From: Pseudomonas cerasi
GTDB taxonomy: Bacteria > Pseudomonadota > Gammaproteobacteria > Pseudomonadales > Pseudomonadaceae
DNA: 64,000 bases
Assembly (NCBI RefSeq): GCF_900074915.1
Contig: NZ_LT222319.1
Span: 186,001-250,000, forward strand
Direction: 5' to 3'
The translations under genes were made by a program, and so were the position numbers. The notes beneath the pieces are model-generated. The model was not told the origin of the DNA. It saw only the letters and a program-made list of their open reading frames with translations, and did no database searches. This document shows positions 39,246-47,954 of the stretch, in pieces. Within the stretch, counting starts at the first letter, position 1; each line of letters begins with the position of its first letter.

Positions 39246-40307
39246 ATGACTAATGAGTCGATGTTTACGTCTTCCGAGAAAAGTCATCTCGAGGTACTAA
39301 GTCCTGGTAACTCTGGCAGCGCAGAGGACCAATTCATTCAGGAAGCCATCGAATTCTATCGTTATTGGCAAAGTGTGCGCTCGCCTGGCGACTATGGCTG
39401 CGCGGACCGGGCACTTTTGATTATTTTTGCAGAGACCCCAGATATCTACTGGGGATTCGAAGGCTATATCTCTGGGGGCGTCACCAAAGCCAGGAGACGA
39501 TCAGGCACCGTCGGTGAAGGTATTCTCATATGTAATCAGAATTTCAGGACCATGCTAAGACTGTCCGAAACCTTGACCGTGGATGAAGCTTACGACTTCG
39601 TAGAAGCTTATCTTTCAGATGCTCATACCTTTGTCGTCGGAAAATTCGGTCAGCAGGCTATGCAGTTTCATCGTGCAGGTCAGCCATTAAGCGAATGGAT
39701 TCATGAACCTGAAGAGCGTTTGATTAAAACTACAGATCACGCGGTCACCCCGAATGGGTTAGCGAAAGATTTACATGACTTTCATCATGAGTATCTGAGC
39801 ACGTCTACTGCCATTGCGGCTCGCACCATGTGGGAGCTTAATACTGCGAAAACTCAGTATGATTTACGTACATCTCCAGAGAGGCAAATTCAATCTTTTT
39901 TGTTAACATATCTGAGGTCATTCTATCGCCGGTCTGGTGTATTTGTTAATGAAGAAATTAGCAATCAAGGCGGTAGAACTGATATATACACACAAAGGGA
40001 AACGAGTCCGGGCTCAAATGTTCAGGTTAATACTGTAATTGAACTTAAGGTGCTGTCACCTAAAAGATCTTTTGACAGCAACCTTAAATGGGCTAAGGAA
40101 GGGATTACCCAAGCTAAGGGCTATGCTAATGCAAACACAGATGTCTCGTTTACCTGTTTGTACGATGCGCGTCGGGTTAAGGATGCCATGACTGATCTTC
40201 CTCCATTTGCAACATTGAACTCTGTGAGGCTCGAACAATACGATATGGCTGTGCCTACCGTTAAGGCAAAGCGGATAACAAAGGCGTCGAAACCAAAAAA
40301 ACCGTAA
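39246..40307 (+). CDS. PD-(D/E)xK nuclease-like effector of the defence operon
   Basis: The 353-residue protein has a C-terminal restriction-endonuclease-like core: SPERQIQSFLLTYLRSFYRR (helix), VFVNEEISNQGGRTDIY with Asp246, and NTVIELKVLS with Glu266-x-Lys268. The N-terminal 200 residues (DIYWGFEGYISGGVTK, EGILICNQNFRTMLRL) are unfamiliar and may sense a partner or target. The ATG directly follows the stop of the preceding gene. Together with the divergent methyltransferase it suggests restriction-like cutting of unmodified DNA. Confidence 0.82.
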   Translation: MTNESMFTSSEKSHLEVLSPGNSGSAEDQFIQEAIEFYRYWQSVRSPGDYGCADRALLIIFAETPDIYWGFEGYISGGVTKARRRSGTVGEGILICNQNFRTMLRLSETLTVDEAYDFVEAYLSDAHTFVVGKFGQQAMQFHRAGQPLSEWIHEPEERLIKTTDHAVTPNGLAKDLHDFHHEYLSTSTAIAARTMWELNTAKTQYDLRTSPERQIQSFLLTYLRSFYRRSGVFVNEEISNQGGRTDIYTQRETSPGSNVQVNTVIELKVLSPKRSFDSNLKWAKEGITQAKGYANANTDVSFTCLYDARRVKDAMTDLPPFATLNSVRLEQYDMAVPTVKAKRITKASKPKKP

Positions 40308-40903
40308 TTGTCAGCGAAGTCAATGTAGGCCGTACTTTACTTATAAGTTTCTGTAGGTATGGCCCATCCAGTTTCCCAGGCTGAAATTAAGTTAAAATTT
40401 GAGAAAATCTACTCCACAGCTTAGCGACTTCTATCCTGGAGTGATGTCGGACAACTCTAGTTCTAATCCATTTGCCCTGAAACTTTGGGTTTGAGACTGC
40501 AGATCCGTTCGGCAGACTACTCAGTCCAGATAGGCATGAGTCTTAACAGCTGCACGTCAGTGCACTGAGTGGTCGTCACTCCAGTATTAGAGAGTGGGTA
40601 CATACGCAACGATACTTAAGCTAAAGTTCACTGACCGTATCCGCGCCACGGACCCCACCGAGTATACCCTTGATGTAGGGTCAGATAGCGCTGATGTTCA
40701 TGACATGTTCTCCACGTTTGGAAGGACAAGTATGGCTAAACCGAGCAACGCTTGATAGCCGGCCAAAAACGGTCATTCAAAAGGATAGGCTCCAGACTGA
40801 TATCAGTCCTTTCTGGAGGGTCTGCCAAGCATTTCTAGAGTTGGTTGGCACCTCAAATTAAAACACGCGCGAGCAGTTAGTAAGCGCTGTCAAGGTACTG
40901 GGC
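40308..40903. other. Non-coding or degenerate stretch between defence operon and IS21 element
   Basis: No supported gene lies in these 596 bp. A 53-codon frame from GTG 40594 to 40755 has protein-like text (KLKFTDRIRATDPTEYTLDV) but no good ribosome site. A nested palindrome (CTCCAGA...TCTGGAG around ACTGATATCAGT) lies near 40790-40818. The area may be the remains of older island genes. Confidence 0.4.
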
Positions 40904-41009
40904 TGTTGCCGCTGACCGAAAACTGACCCAGTAGAGGCTGTTCTGCCGACTGAAAACTGACCCAGGTGTTCAACTGCTTCTGCTCACTTTTTGAGCAGGA
41001 GAACACAGG

Positions 41010-42518
41010 GTGATCAGCATGGAAATGTTGGGAAAAATCCGGCGGATGTACTTCCGCGACAAGCTCTCGCTGCATCAGATAGCCAAGCGTACCGGGCTGT
41101 CGAGAAACACCATCCGAAAATGGGTCAGAGCGCCCGAAGCCAATCAACCGGCGTACCAACGGTGCGCATCCTTCAATAAGCTCAACCCTTTTCACGAGAC
41201 CTTAGAGCAGGCGCTCAAGGCTGATTCGTTCCGGCCAAAACACAACCGTAGGAGCGCCAAGGCACTTTTTGAGCAGATCAAGGCCGAGGGTTATGACGGC
41301 GGTTACAGCCAGCTCACGGCGTTTGTCCGCTCTTGGCGGTGCGAGCAAGGCAAGTCTGTACGCGCTTTTGTACCGCTGACTTTTGCCCTCGGTGAGGCCT
41401 TTCAGTTTGACTGGAGCGAAGAAGGCCTGCTGATCGGTGGCCTGTTTCGACGTATCCAGGTCTCCCATATGAAGCTGTGCGCAAGTCGCGCGTTCTGGTT
41501 GGTTGCGTACCCCAGTCAAGGCCACGAGATGCTGTTTGATGCCCATACACGTTCGTTTGGAGCGTTGGGTGGCGTGCCACGTCGCGGCATCTACGACAAC
41601 ATGAAAACGGCTGTCGACAAGGTTAACAAAGGCAAAGGCCGCACGGTCAATGCCCGGTTTTCCGTGATGTGCGCGCACTATCTGTTCGATCCGGACTTCT
41701 GCAACGTGGCCTCTGGCTGGGAGAAAGGCATCGTCGAAAAGAACGTGCAAGACAGCCGGAGGCGAATCTGGCTCGATGCTCAAAATTGCATGTTCCATAC
41801 CTTCGAGGAGCTGAACGTCTGGCTCGGCCAACGCTGTCGTACGCTCTGGGCTGAACTTGTACATCCGCAGTACAACGGTTTGACGGTGGCAGAAGCCCTG
41901 GAGCTGGAGCAGGCTGAAATGATGCCGATGCCGACGGCCTTTGATGGCTACGTGGAACGCACCGTCCGTGTCTCTAGCACCTGCCTGATCAGCGTGGCGC
42001 GCAATCGTTATTCGGTGCCTTGCGAGCGTGTGGATCAATGGGTCAGCAGCCGTTTGTACCCTTCGCGAATCGTGGTCATTGCCGACGAAACGGTGATCGC
42101 CAGTCACGAGCGCCTCTTTGATCGAGATCAGATCGGTTTTGACTGGCAGCACTACATCCCACTCATCGAACGCAAGCCTGGTGCACTGCGCAATGGCGCT
42201 CCATTTGCTGATCTGCCAAAACCGTTACAGCTTCTTAAACGCGGACTGAGGCGTCACACCAACGGTGATCGAATCATGATGCAGGTACTGGCTGCTGTGC
42301 CCATCGCCGGTCTCGAACCAGTGCTGGTGGCGGTGGAGCTGGTACTTGAATCGGGAAGTCTGAGCGCCGATCACATCCTCAATGTCGTTGCCCGCCTGAC
42401 CTCCACCGCACCACCTCCCTGTGTAGAAACCAGCCTGCAACTCAAAGTGGCGCCGGTTGCCAATACAGCACGCTACGACCGGCTCCGTACGACCGATGAG
42501 GAGAATCGCAATGCGTGA
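41010..42518 (+). CDS. istA: IS21 transposase IstA
   Basis: The 502-residue DDE transposase has an N-terminal HTH ([22 protein letters not shown]) and a catalytic rve domain beginning [13 protein letters not shown], with Asp in IYDNMKTAV and Glu in [10 protein letters not shown]. The GTG at 41010 follows AGGAGA by seven bases and is preferred to ATG 41019. Its end overlaps istB. Confidence 0.93.
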   Translation: MISMEMLGKIRRMYFRDKLSLHQIAKRTGLSRNTIRKWVRAPEANQPAYQRCASFNKLNPFHETLEQALKADSFRPKHNRRSAKALFEQIKAEGYDGGYSQLTAFVRSWRCEQGKSVRAFVPLTFALGEAFQFDWSEEGLLIGGLFRRIQVSHMKLCASRAFWLVAYPSQGHEMLFDAHTRSFGALGGVPRRGIYDNMKTAVDKVNKGKGRTVNARFSVMCAHYLFDPDFCNVASGWEKGIVEKNVQDSRRRIWLDAQNCMFHTFEELNVWLGQRCRTLWAELVHPQYNGLTVAEALELEQAEMMPMPTAFDGYVERTVRVSSTCLISVARNRYSVPCERVDQWVSSRLYPSRIVVIADETVIASHERLFDRDQIGFDWQHYIPLIERKPGALRNGAPFADLPKPLQLLKRGLRRHTNGDRIMMQVLAAVPIAGLEPVLVAVELVLESGSLSADHILNVVARLTSTAPPPCVETSLQLKVAPVANTARYDRLRTTDEENRNA

Positions 42519-43314
42519 CCTAATGACTGAACTCAAAGAACTGCGCCTGCACGGCATGGCCAGTGCTTGGGAAGAACTGGTCTCTCAAGGAACAGCGTCG
42601 ACGGCTTCATCGAAATGGCTGCTGGAACATCTGCTTCAGCAGGAACATGCGGATCGCGCGGTGCGCTCGGTGAATCATCAGATGAACATGGCAAAACTCC
42701 CCATGCACCGTGACTTAGCTGGCTTTGACTTCAGCGCTTCCAGCGCTGATGCCCGGCTGGTCAGCGATCTATCCAGCTTGGCGTTCACTGAAACCGCGCA
42801 GAATGTCGTGTTCATCGGCGGCCCTGGCACCGGGAAAACACACCTGGCCAGTGCCTTGGCTGTATCCGGAATCACGGCCTACAACAAACGCGTGCGCTTC
42901 TTTTCCACGGTGGATCTGGTGAATCTGCTGGAGCGTGAGAAGTACGATGGCAAGGCAGGGCGAATCGCCCAGGCACTGCTGCGCACAGACCTGGTGATAC
43001 TGGATGAACTCGGATATTTGCCCTTCAGCCAAAGCGGTGGCGCCCTGTTATTTCACCTGCTGTCCAAACTGTACGAACACACCAGCGTGGTCATCACCAC
43101 CAACCTGAGCTTCTCGGAATGGTCGAGTGTGTTTGGCGACGCCAAGATGACCACCGCGTTGCTGGATCGGCTGACACACCACTGCCACATCGTCGAAACG
43201 GGCAACGAGTCCTACCGCCTACAACACAGCACATTGGCTGCCCAGACAAAGATCAAAACACGCGAACGAAAGCGAAAGGACGGAAATGATATCGAGGACG
43301 ATGAGCCATTTTGA
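42511..43314 (+). CDS. istB: IS21 helper ATPase IstB
   Basis: The 267-residue AAA+ protein has Walker [12 protein letters not shown], Walker [14 protein letters not shown] and sensor text [12 protein letters not shown]. It directs IstA to the target. The ATG at 42511 lies within the last codons of istA (overlap 8 bp), the usual arrangement for translational coupling. Confidence 0.95.
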   Translation: MRDLMTELKELRLHGMASAWEELVSQGTASTASSKWLLEHLLQQEHADRAVRSVNHQMNMAKLPMHRDLAGFDFSASSADARLVSDLSSLAFTETAQNVVFIGGPGTGKTHLASALAVSGITAYNKRVRFFSTVDLVNLLEREKYDGKAGRIAQALLRTDLVILDELGYLPFSQSGGALLFHLLSKLYEHTSVVITTNLSFSEWSSVFGDAKMTTALLDRLTHHCHIVETGNESYRLQHSTLAAQTKIKTRERKRKDGNDIEDDEPF

Positions 43315-43475
43315 TCCGCACCATAAATGCCCTGCTGCATGCGGTGGGGCTTGATGCGTCTTCAATCGGAACACTGCTGCTAAGCTTATCCACAATTGCT
43401 GGGGCAAAAATCAGCAATCCGTCCTGGGTCAATTTTCAATCGGCAGGGTGGGTCAGTTTTCAATCAGCGCCAACA

Positions 43476-43518
43476 GTGCCGGCACCAGGAGTCGAACCCG
43501 GGACCTACTGATTACAAG
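43476..43518 (-). repeat. tRNA-Thr(TGT) 3'-end copy, likely attachment-site scar
   Basis: Read on the minus strand the 43 bp run from CTTGTAATCAGTAGGTCCCG through GGTTCGACTCCTGGTGCCGG and end CAC, which is the anticodon stem-loop (TGT), variable loop, T-arm and acceptor 3' side of a bacterial tRNA-Thr. The 5' half is absent. Duplicated tRNA 3' ends are produced when integrative elements insert at tRNA genes. The IS21 right end directly touches it. Confidence 0.8.
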
Positions 43519-43758
43519 GAAGATGCTTTAAATATGTAAATCAACGGGTTAGAGGTTTTTGTATTACGTGGTGCCTCCCTGCATCCCGCCTAACGCTTGG
43601 CACATTCCCTCCTTGTTACGTGGGCTCCAAACTGAACCTGCGTGAACTGTTGAGCCAGTCCGCTTGGCTTTTGAGAACAAAACAAGCATGAAAATTCACT
43701 AAGCCGATATGCCATGCGCTAGGCTTATGCTGCCAATCCGACCTGCAAGGAATTACCT

Positions 43759-44043
43759 ATGCAACTGCACGAAGTCGACGAAATCAAAGAGCTATTTATA
43801 GTGGACGAGGTAAATGAGGCTCTGCAGAAAGGCTGGAAGATTGTTGCTGTGGTGTCATCTGCGGAACCGCATGGTGGTGATTTACCTGTGGTCTGTTATG
43901 TCTTGGGTAAGAAGAAACTTACCGGGATAGCGGCCGCCATGGCAAACGCTCGTGGTGAGACCTCAAAGCCTAATCCCCGCCGGGAAGACGCTAAGGCACG
44001 CGCCAAGGAAGCTTTTATCGACCTCCCGTATTACTTCGCATAA
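43759..44043 (+). CDS. Hypothetical protein
   Basis: The protein has 94 residues with a good ribosome site (CAAGGAATTACCT before ATG). The first 50 residues (IKELFIVDEVNEALQKGWKI, then VVCYVLGKKK) recall small DUF1737-like beta-alpha proteins that measure a loop of about 60 residues. The C terminus is basic and Ala-rich. Function unknown. It lies in the accessory segment between the tRNA scar and the effector. Confidence 0.7.
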   Translation: MQLHEVDEIKELFIVDEVNEALQKGWKIVAVVSSAEPHGGDLPVVCYVLGKKKLTGIAAAMANARGETSKPNPRREDAKARAKEAFIDLPYYFA

Positions 44044-44069
44044 CGCGCCTTATGTTCAATCGTTCCCAC

Positions 44070-44095
44070 AAAAAGCCTGCTCTTACGGGCTTTTT
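44070..44095 (+). terminator. Terminator after the 94-aa hypothetical gene
   Basis: AAAAAGCC and GGCTTTTT flank a 10-base loop, 26 bp past the stop codon, ending in T5. Confidence 0.75.
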
Positions 44096-44165
44096 CGGCG
44101 TCTGCTGGACGCCAGAGGCACCGCTCGGCAAGTGATGGGCTGGGGCGCAAAAAATACTGCAGGTC

Positions 44166-44312
44166 CTAGGCTCTGTACGTAAAGTGGCTACGCATCGGTA
44201 ATGCTGCGTTAAAAACAGGCTCGGAATGCTCATTTACAACCCGTAGACTTCGCTTCCTACCCCGTTTTTGCCTTGCCTGACCTTCGCCGGCGACTTTTCG
44301 TACAGAGCCTAG
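44166..44312. mobile_element. 139-bp MITE-like element with CTAG target duplication
   Basis: Inverted ends GCTCTGTACGTAAAG (from 44170) and, on the other strand, GCTCTGTACGAAAAG (ending 44308) differ at one base and are flanked by CTAG on both sides (44166-44169, 44309-44312). No gene fits inside. This looks like a non-autonomous derivative of an IS that uses a 4-bp CTAG target, mobilised in trans. Confidence 0.75.
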
Positions 44313-44475
44313 TTGCGTGGAAATATCGGGCATCACCCCTTTTTTGAAATACTGATTAGGGATCAATCGAAAGCGAAATAGCGGTATCTGATGCTTTTCA
44401 ATTGTCGACTAAAAACGGTTGCACTTATCCGCGTAGCTATGTCCATAAATCAGGACGAAACCTACCGACTCAACA

Positions 44476-45279
44476 CTAAGAAACTCTAAACTCGTTTACG
44501 CAGTATACGTCGTAATTCAAGTTGTTATAGTGATCGATCAAAGCTTTAAGCATCTGGGGGGCTTCACTACGGGATGATTGAAACTCACCAAGATTGGGAT
44601 CGAACAATTTGAACCTAGTTCCTTCACAAGAACTAGCGATTGCGTGGCCTTGAACGCTTGCAAAGCGCAAGCTTAGCAAGTGCTTTCTACCTGCCTGAGC
44701 CAAATCGTTTGCCAATGTTTGGGCTAATTGCGTACTACCACCTGATGCATGAACAGTTTTAGGTTCTCTGCGTAATGAGAAACCTGCATTCTCGACGACA
44801 GCGGTGCTAGCAGTGAAAAACGGCGCTTCATCGTCATTTGAAAGTGCCGAGGATAAAGCATCGTCATAGACCTGATGCCTCTGTGCTCCGTTACTTTGCC
44901 CTTCTCCATTATAGTCAAGGTGGTCCATGCGCGACTCAGCGTCGCCGCTGTTGCTCATTACAAGCCACTCGGTGGAAAGACCTGCGCAGATGTTGTTTCG
45001 ATTAACATCTCTTGACGCGACCGCAAAATCTTCTAAGTTAACTTGTGTAGTAGAATCATCTCCTAGACTTACACTTGAAGAAGATGCGCAGCCTTTGTCA
45101 CCCAACATCAAGGCTAGAAACGGATGTATCCCGCGTGCCCTGGGCCTCAATGCTAAGTCCAGAGGCTGTTGCTCATTTGTTTGCCCATGCTCAGGTTGAG
45201 GCGCGCTTGCTGCCTGTGGAGCATGGTTTTCCTGATGATGCAAGATAGCTATCGATGGCGTTGCCATATTTATCTTCAT
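44476..45279 (-). CDS. hopAR1: Type III effector HopAR1 (AvrPphB), cysteine protease
   Basis: The 267-residue protein is of the YopT/AvrPphB (C58) protease family. The catalytic triad falls exactly at Cys98 (NNICAGLSTEW), His212 (VQGHAIA) and Asp227 (LFDPNLGEF). The self-cleavage site GDK62-G63CASSS is intact, and Gly63/Cys64 are the known N-myristoyl and S-palmitoyl residues after cleavage. Family knowledge: it is injected by the Hrp system, moves to the plant plasma membrane and cleaves PBS1-type kinases, which triggers RPS5 in resistant plants. The ATG at 45279 gives the usual MKI start. Downstream of a probable hrp box. Lower GC and nearby integrase and MITE debris point to transfer. Confidence 0.95.
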   Translation of the reverse strand: MKINMATPSIAILHHQENHAPQAASAPQPEHGQTNEQQPLDLALRPRARGIHPFLALMLGDKGCASSSSVSLGDDSTTQVNLEDFAVASRDVNRNNICAGLSTEWLVMSNSGDAESRMDHLDYNGEGQSNGAQRHQVYDDALSSALSNDDEAPFFTASTAVVENAGFSLRREPKTVHASGGSTQLAQTLANDLAQAGRKHLLSLRFASVQGHAIASSCEGTRFKLFDPNLGEFQSSRSEAPQMLKALIDHYNNLNYDVYCVNEFRVS

Positions 45280-45349
45280 ACGTACCTCAGATTGTTTTCG
45301 ACATGGCTCTTGGATCAAGGAGCTGGCTAGCTACCCTAAAATTGATAGG

Positions 45350-45377
45350 TGAGTGTCCAGATGAGCCATTCGGTTCC
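45350..45377 (-). promoter_or_regulatory. HrpL (hrp) box upstream of hopAR1
   Basis: On the minus strand GGAACC (45377-45372), a 15-bp spacer and ACACTCA (45356-45350) fit GGAACC-N15/16-CCACNNA with one mismatch in the -10 half. It lies 71 bp before the hopAR1 start, a normal distance. Confidence 0.75.
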
Positions 45378-45512
45378 ACGACATATGGGTGGGCGCTATT
45401 TCTCTCGACATTCCATCTTGCTCTGTCTCCACATATGCGTCAGCTGCTGATCACTCTCGCTCGATGCGAAGCAGGCGTGTGAGAAAATCCCTCTGTTACG
45501 TATCCATTAGAT

Positions 45513-45685
45513 TTACGTCCGTGAGGCATTAACAAGTGGCAGGCTGAGATCGTAGACATCCATCATGGCCCCGTCCCGGTGACCGCTGGCCTCCTGTTTG
45601 TCCGCGCGGTTGCCGGCTGTGTCGGTAATCCCCCGCCGCTTGAGGTCATGCAGGCCAAACCGCTGCTCGACCGTTATGGTGGCCG
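45513..45685 (-). pseudogene. Tyrosine integrase, C-terminal remnant
   Basis: The frame reads TVEQRFGLHDLKRRGITDTA, then KQEASGHRDGAMMDVYDLSL, ending at the TAA at 45513. The HLDLKRRG-like, GHRD and MDVYD segments are the last boxes of a phage or island integrase, with Tyr in VYD as nucleophile. Everything before is missing: the 5' side is fused to another small gene near 45680-45690. Confidence 0.75.
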
Positions 45686-45819
45686 TCCGCTACAAAGCGG
45701 TATTGGTCGTCGTACCAGTATTCATTGAGCCTCAGGCGATACTGTTCACGCAGTGCTTCAAGCAGTGCTTGAGCCTCTGCCTGGGGCAATTGAGCGGTGA
45801 CGATCACGGCGTTGGCCAT
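45646..45819 (-). CDS. Small hypothetical protein, probably 3'-truncated
   Basis: The 57-residue frame begins at ATG 45819 with CGAGG upstream: ANAVIVTAQLPQAEAQALLE and LNEYWYDDQYRFVADGH are protein-like, while the last residues (NGRAAVWPA) are an off-frame reading of the integrase remnant. The gene was probably cut when the deletion joined it to the integrase end. Function unknown. Confidence 0.5.
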   Translation of the reverse strand: MANAVIVTAQLPQAEAQALLEALREQYRLRLNEYWYDDQYRFVADGHHNGRAAVWPA

Positions 45820-45889
45820 CGTTAAACCTCGAATTTAGGCGCAGCTCACCCATACCCACTGGAGTGGGGCAGGCAATGTTTGGGGGTGT

Positions 45890-46252
45890 TTAAGTGGCGG
45901 GGGAGACGGGTTTGCCGTGGCCGGCAGCGATCAGGTGTTCATAGATCAGATGAACAGGTACAGACCAAGCGAGTCCTCGAATGGGATCACTGATCACTAC
46001 TGTCATTTCTGCGCTTGCCTGAAGGTCTATACGCTGGCGACCGATGACTGCCAGAACGTTGCTGTAGGCCTGGTGCACCAGATGGTTTGCAAAAGACTCT
46101 TTGACCTCAAAGCTTTCGACCAGGTGATCGGTCGTTCGACTGAGCAGTTGGCCCAGATCGCCCAAGTGCTCGCCCTGATGGCGCTCGATAAATGTCTGAG
46201 CTGCAGCGCGGATGGTCTCTTGATAATCCATATCAGCTGATACGTTGTTCAT
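45890..46252 (-). CDS. Prophage-associated hypothetical protein
   Basis: The 120-residue helical protein (YQETIRAAAQTFIERHQGEH, SFEVKESFANHLVHQAYSNV) has no known motif. Its start overlaps the stop of the ymfL-type gene upstream (ATGA), so it belonged to the same early phage operon (Cro, YmfL, this gene). After the IS5-family insertion it would lose that promoter. Confidence 0.7.
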   Translation of the reverse strand: MNNVSADMDYQETIRAAAQTFIERHQGEHLGDLGQLLSRTTDHLVESFEVKESFANHLVHQAYSNVLAVIGRQRIDLQASAEMTVVISDPIRGLAWSVPVHLIYEHLIAAGHGKPVSPAT

Positions 46253-46387
46253 TTTTCAGTCCCTGATTTAGCGCGGTACAGATCGATAGCTGCCAACACT
46301 TCCGCATGACGTGCAGCCATGTGCAGGTTGTGTGCATTGAGAATGTGCTCGGCCTCGGCTGCGCTAATGCAGCCGTCGGCAAGAGCC

Positions 46388-47588
46388 TTAGGGAAGGTCT
46401 GAAGTAGGCAGACTTTTTAACCCTCCCGTTGCTTCAAAGTTTCAAAAAACGTCGTTTCAATCGAAAATCAGACCTTTGCCTCGCCCAACTCCTCTTTTTT
46501 CTTCGGACAAGCGCTTTTTAGCGTCAATTGTCCACATTACAGGCGCACCTCTCCTGTATTCAGCAGTCGTTTTCGCATCATCCACAGATTGGACAGAGCA
46601 AATAGCGTGGTCTGCTGCGCAGTGTTTTTCAGCAGGCCTCGGAAGCGTACTTTCGTATAACCAAACTGGCGTTTGATCACTCGAAACGGATGCTCAACCT
46701 TGGCGCGCAGTTGAGCTTTCGCGTATTCGATTTTGCGACGCATGCGCCCGATCAGACTTTCCTTTGCATGCTTTTTATAACTGCTGGGCCGCGCTGCAAT
46801 CGACCATATCATTTGGCGATTTTGATGCTCGGGACGCTTTTCGACACCGGTGTAGCCCGCGTCGCCAGAGACGTAAGTTTCTTCTCCGTGCAGTAACTGG
46901 TCGACCTGAGTTACGTCAGCTACATTCGCCGCCGTGCCCACCACGCTATGCACCAAACCGGATTCGGCATCGACACCGATGTGCGCTTTCATCCCGAAGA
47001 AATATTGATTTCCTTTCTTCGTCTGGTGCATTTCAGGGTCACGTTTTCCGTCCTCGTTCTTGGTCGAACTCGCCGCATGGATGATCGTTGCATCGACCAC
47101 GGTGCCCTGGCGCAGCAACAAACCACGGTCGCCCAAATAGCCATTGATGACCTGCAAAATCCCACCGGCCAGCTCATGTTTCTCCAGCAGTCGGCGGAAA
47201 TTGAGGATCGTGGTTTCGTCCGGAATCCGATCCAGGTGCAGTCCTGCAAACTGTCGCAGAATTGTGGTTTCGTAGAGCGATTCTTCCATGGCCGGATCGC
47301 TGTAGCCGAACCAGTTTTGCATCAGATGAACCCGCAACATCGCCATCAACGGATAGGCAGGGCGACCACCTTCGCCCTTTGGATAGTGTGGCTCGATCAG
47401 TTTGACCAAGCCATTCCAGGGCACGACCTGATCCATCTCGATCAGGAAGCGTTCACGGCGGGTTTGTTTGCGTTTGCCAGCGTATTCGGCGTCAGCGAAG
47501 GACATCTGCTTCATCGGGACTCAACCGTTCAGTGCTTGGGACTGGCGTATTTCACCAGATTTGGAAGTCTTTTTCAGAGTTTCCTTAG
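46388..47588 (-). mobile_element. IS5-family insertion with TTAG target duplication
   Basis: The element is 1193 bp (46392-47584). Inverted ends GGAAGGTCTGAA and GGAAACTCTGAA are flanked by TTAG at 46388-46391 and 47585-47588. One transposase gene occupies most of it. YTAR-type duplications are typical of the IS5 subgroup. Confidence 0.9.
46537..47514 (-). CDS. IS5-family transposase
   Basis: The 325-residue DDE transposase has N-terminal text WNGLVKLIEPHYPKGEGGRP, the first Asp in GTVVDATIIHA, the second in YVSGDAGYTGVEKR and Glu in the Y-(2)R-(3)E-(6)K signature region near RAKVEHPFRVIKRQFGY. The ATG at 47514 begins MKQMSFADAEYAGKR. It appears intact. Confidence 0.93.
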   Translation of the reverse strand: MKQMSFADAEYAGKRKQTRRERFLIEMDQVVPWNGLVKLIEPHYPKGEGGRPAYPLMAMLRVHLMQNWFGYSDPAMEESLYETTILRQFAGLHLDRIPDETTILNFRRLLEKHELAGGILQVINGYLGDRGLLLRQGTVVDATIIHAASSTKNEDGKRDPEMHQTKKGNQYFFGMKAHIGVDAESGLVHSVVGTAANVADVTQVDQLLHGEETYVSGDAGYTGVEKRPEHQNRQMIWSIAARPSSYKKHAKESLIGRMRRKIEYAKAQLRAKVEHPFRVIKRQFGYTKVRFRGLLKNTAQQTTLFALSNLWMMRKRLLNTGEVRL

Positions 47589-47954
47589 AGATCTCCTGGT
47601 CGACGCATCCACGCTTTGCCGCCGCTTGAATGGAAAGGGCATACATCTCGACGTTGTCCAGCGAATCAGGATCAGCCACCGGAACGAAAAGACCTCCATA
47701 CATGGACGCCACGTAGTTAGCCAAATACTGGGTACCGGCTTCTTGCTCCAGTTGGAACAGCTGCGCGTCACTGAGTGGCCTACTGTTGTTGTTCTCGTAA
47801 GCGTGGTTATCGAACTTCTTCAATGCCAAGCCGATACGAGCAGCTGCGCACTCCCGTCCACCTGGATAACTGCAGATGATCGCGCTGACTACTTCGCGGC
47901 GTGTCTTTAGAACTGGGCTTTTCATGTTCTGCTTTTCCCTGCTGCTGCGTGTCA

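Larger units (their letters stand above)
40904..43475 (+). mobile_element. Complete IS21-family insertion sequence
   Basis: The element is 2572 bp. The left end TGTTGCCGCTGACCGAAAAC and right end (reverse complement TGTTGGCGCTGATTGAAAAC) form imperfect terminal repeats with the ACTGACCCA sub-repeats typical of IS21. It encodes istA and istB with overlapping ends. No direct target duplication is apparent (GGGC outside the left end, GTGC outside the right), so the flanks may have been rearranged. Confidence 0.9.
46249..47925 (-). pseudogene. YmfL-type phage regulator split by an IS5-family element
   Basis: The N-terminal part runs from ATG 47925 (MKSPVLKTRREVVSAIICSY, GGRECAAARIGLALKKFDNH) to VDQEISK at the insertion (47588). 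The C-terminal part resumes at 46391 in the correct frame after removing the IS and one TTAG copy: ALADGCISAAEAEHILNAHN, LHMAARHAEVLAAIDLYRAK, stop at 46249. The joined protein has about 160 residues and resembles YmfL/CII-like regulators beside Cro in lambdoid and P2-like phages. A longer ATG start at 47955, overlapping the Cro stop, is possible. Confidence 0.85.

Noticed and set aside
40594..40755. 53-codon frame from GTG (KLKFTDRIRATDPTEYTLDV ... STFGRTSMAKPSNA)
   Set aside because: The text looks protein-like, but there is no clear ribosome site, the length is below what can be trusted, and no family is recognised.
44166..44366. Minus-strand 66-codon frame across the MITE-like element
   Set aside because: It crosses element ends and target duplications, has no ribosome site and is a chance frame.
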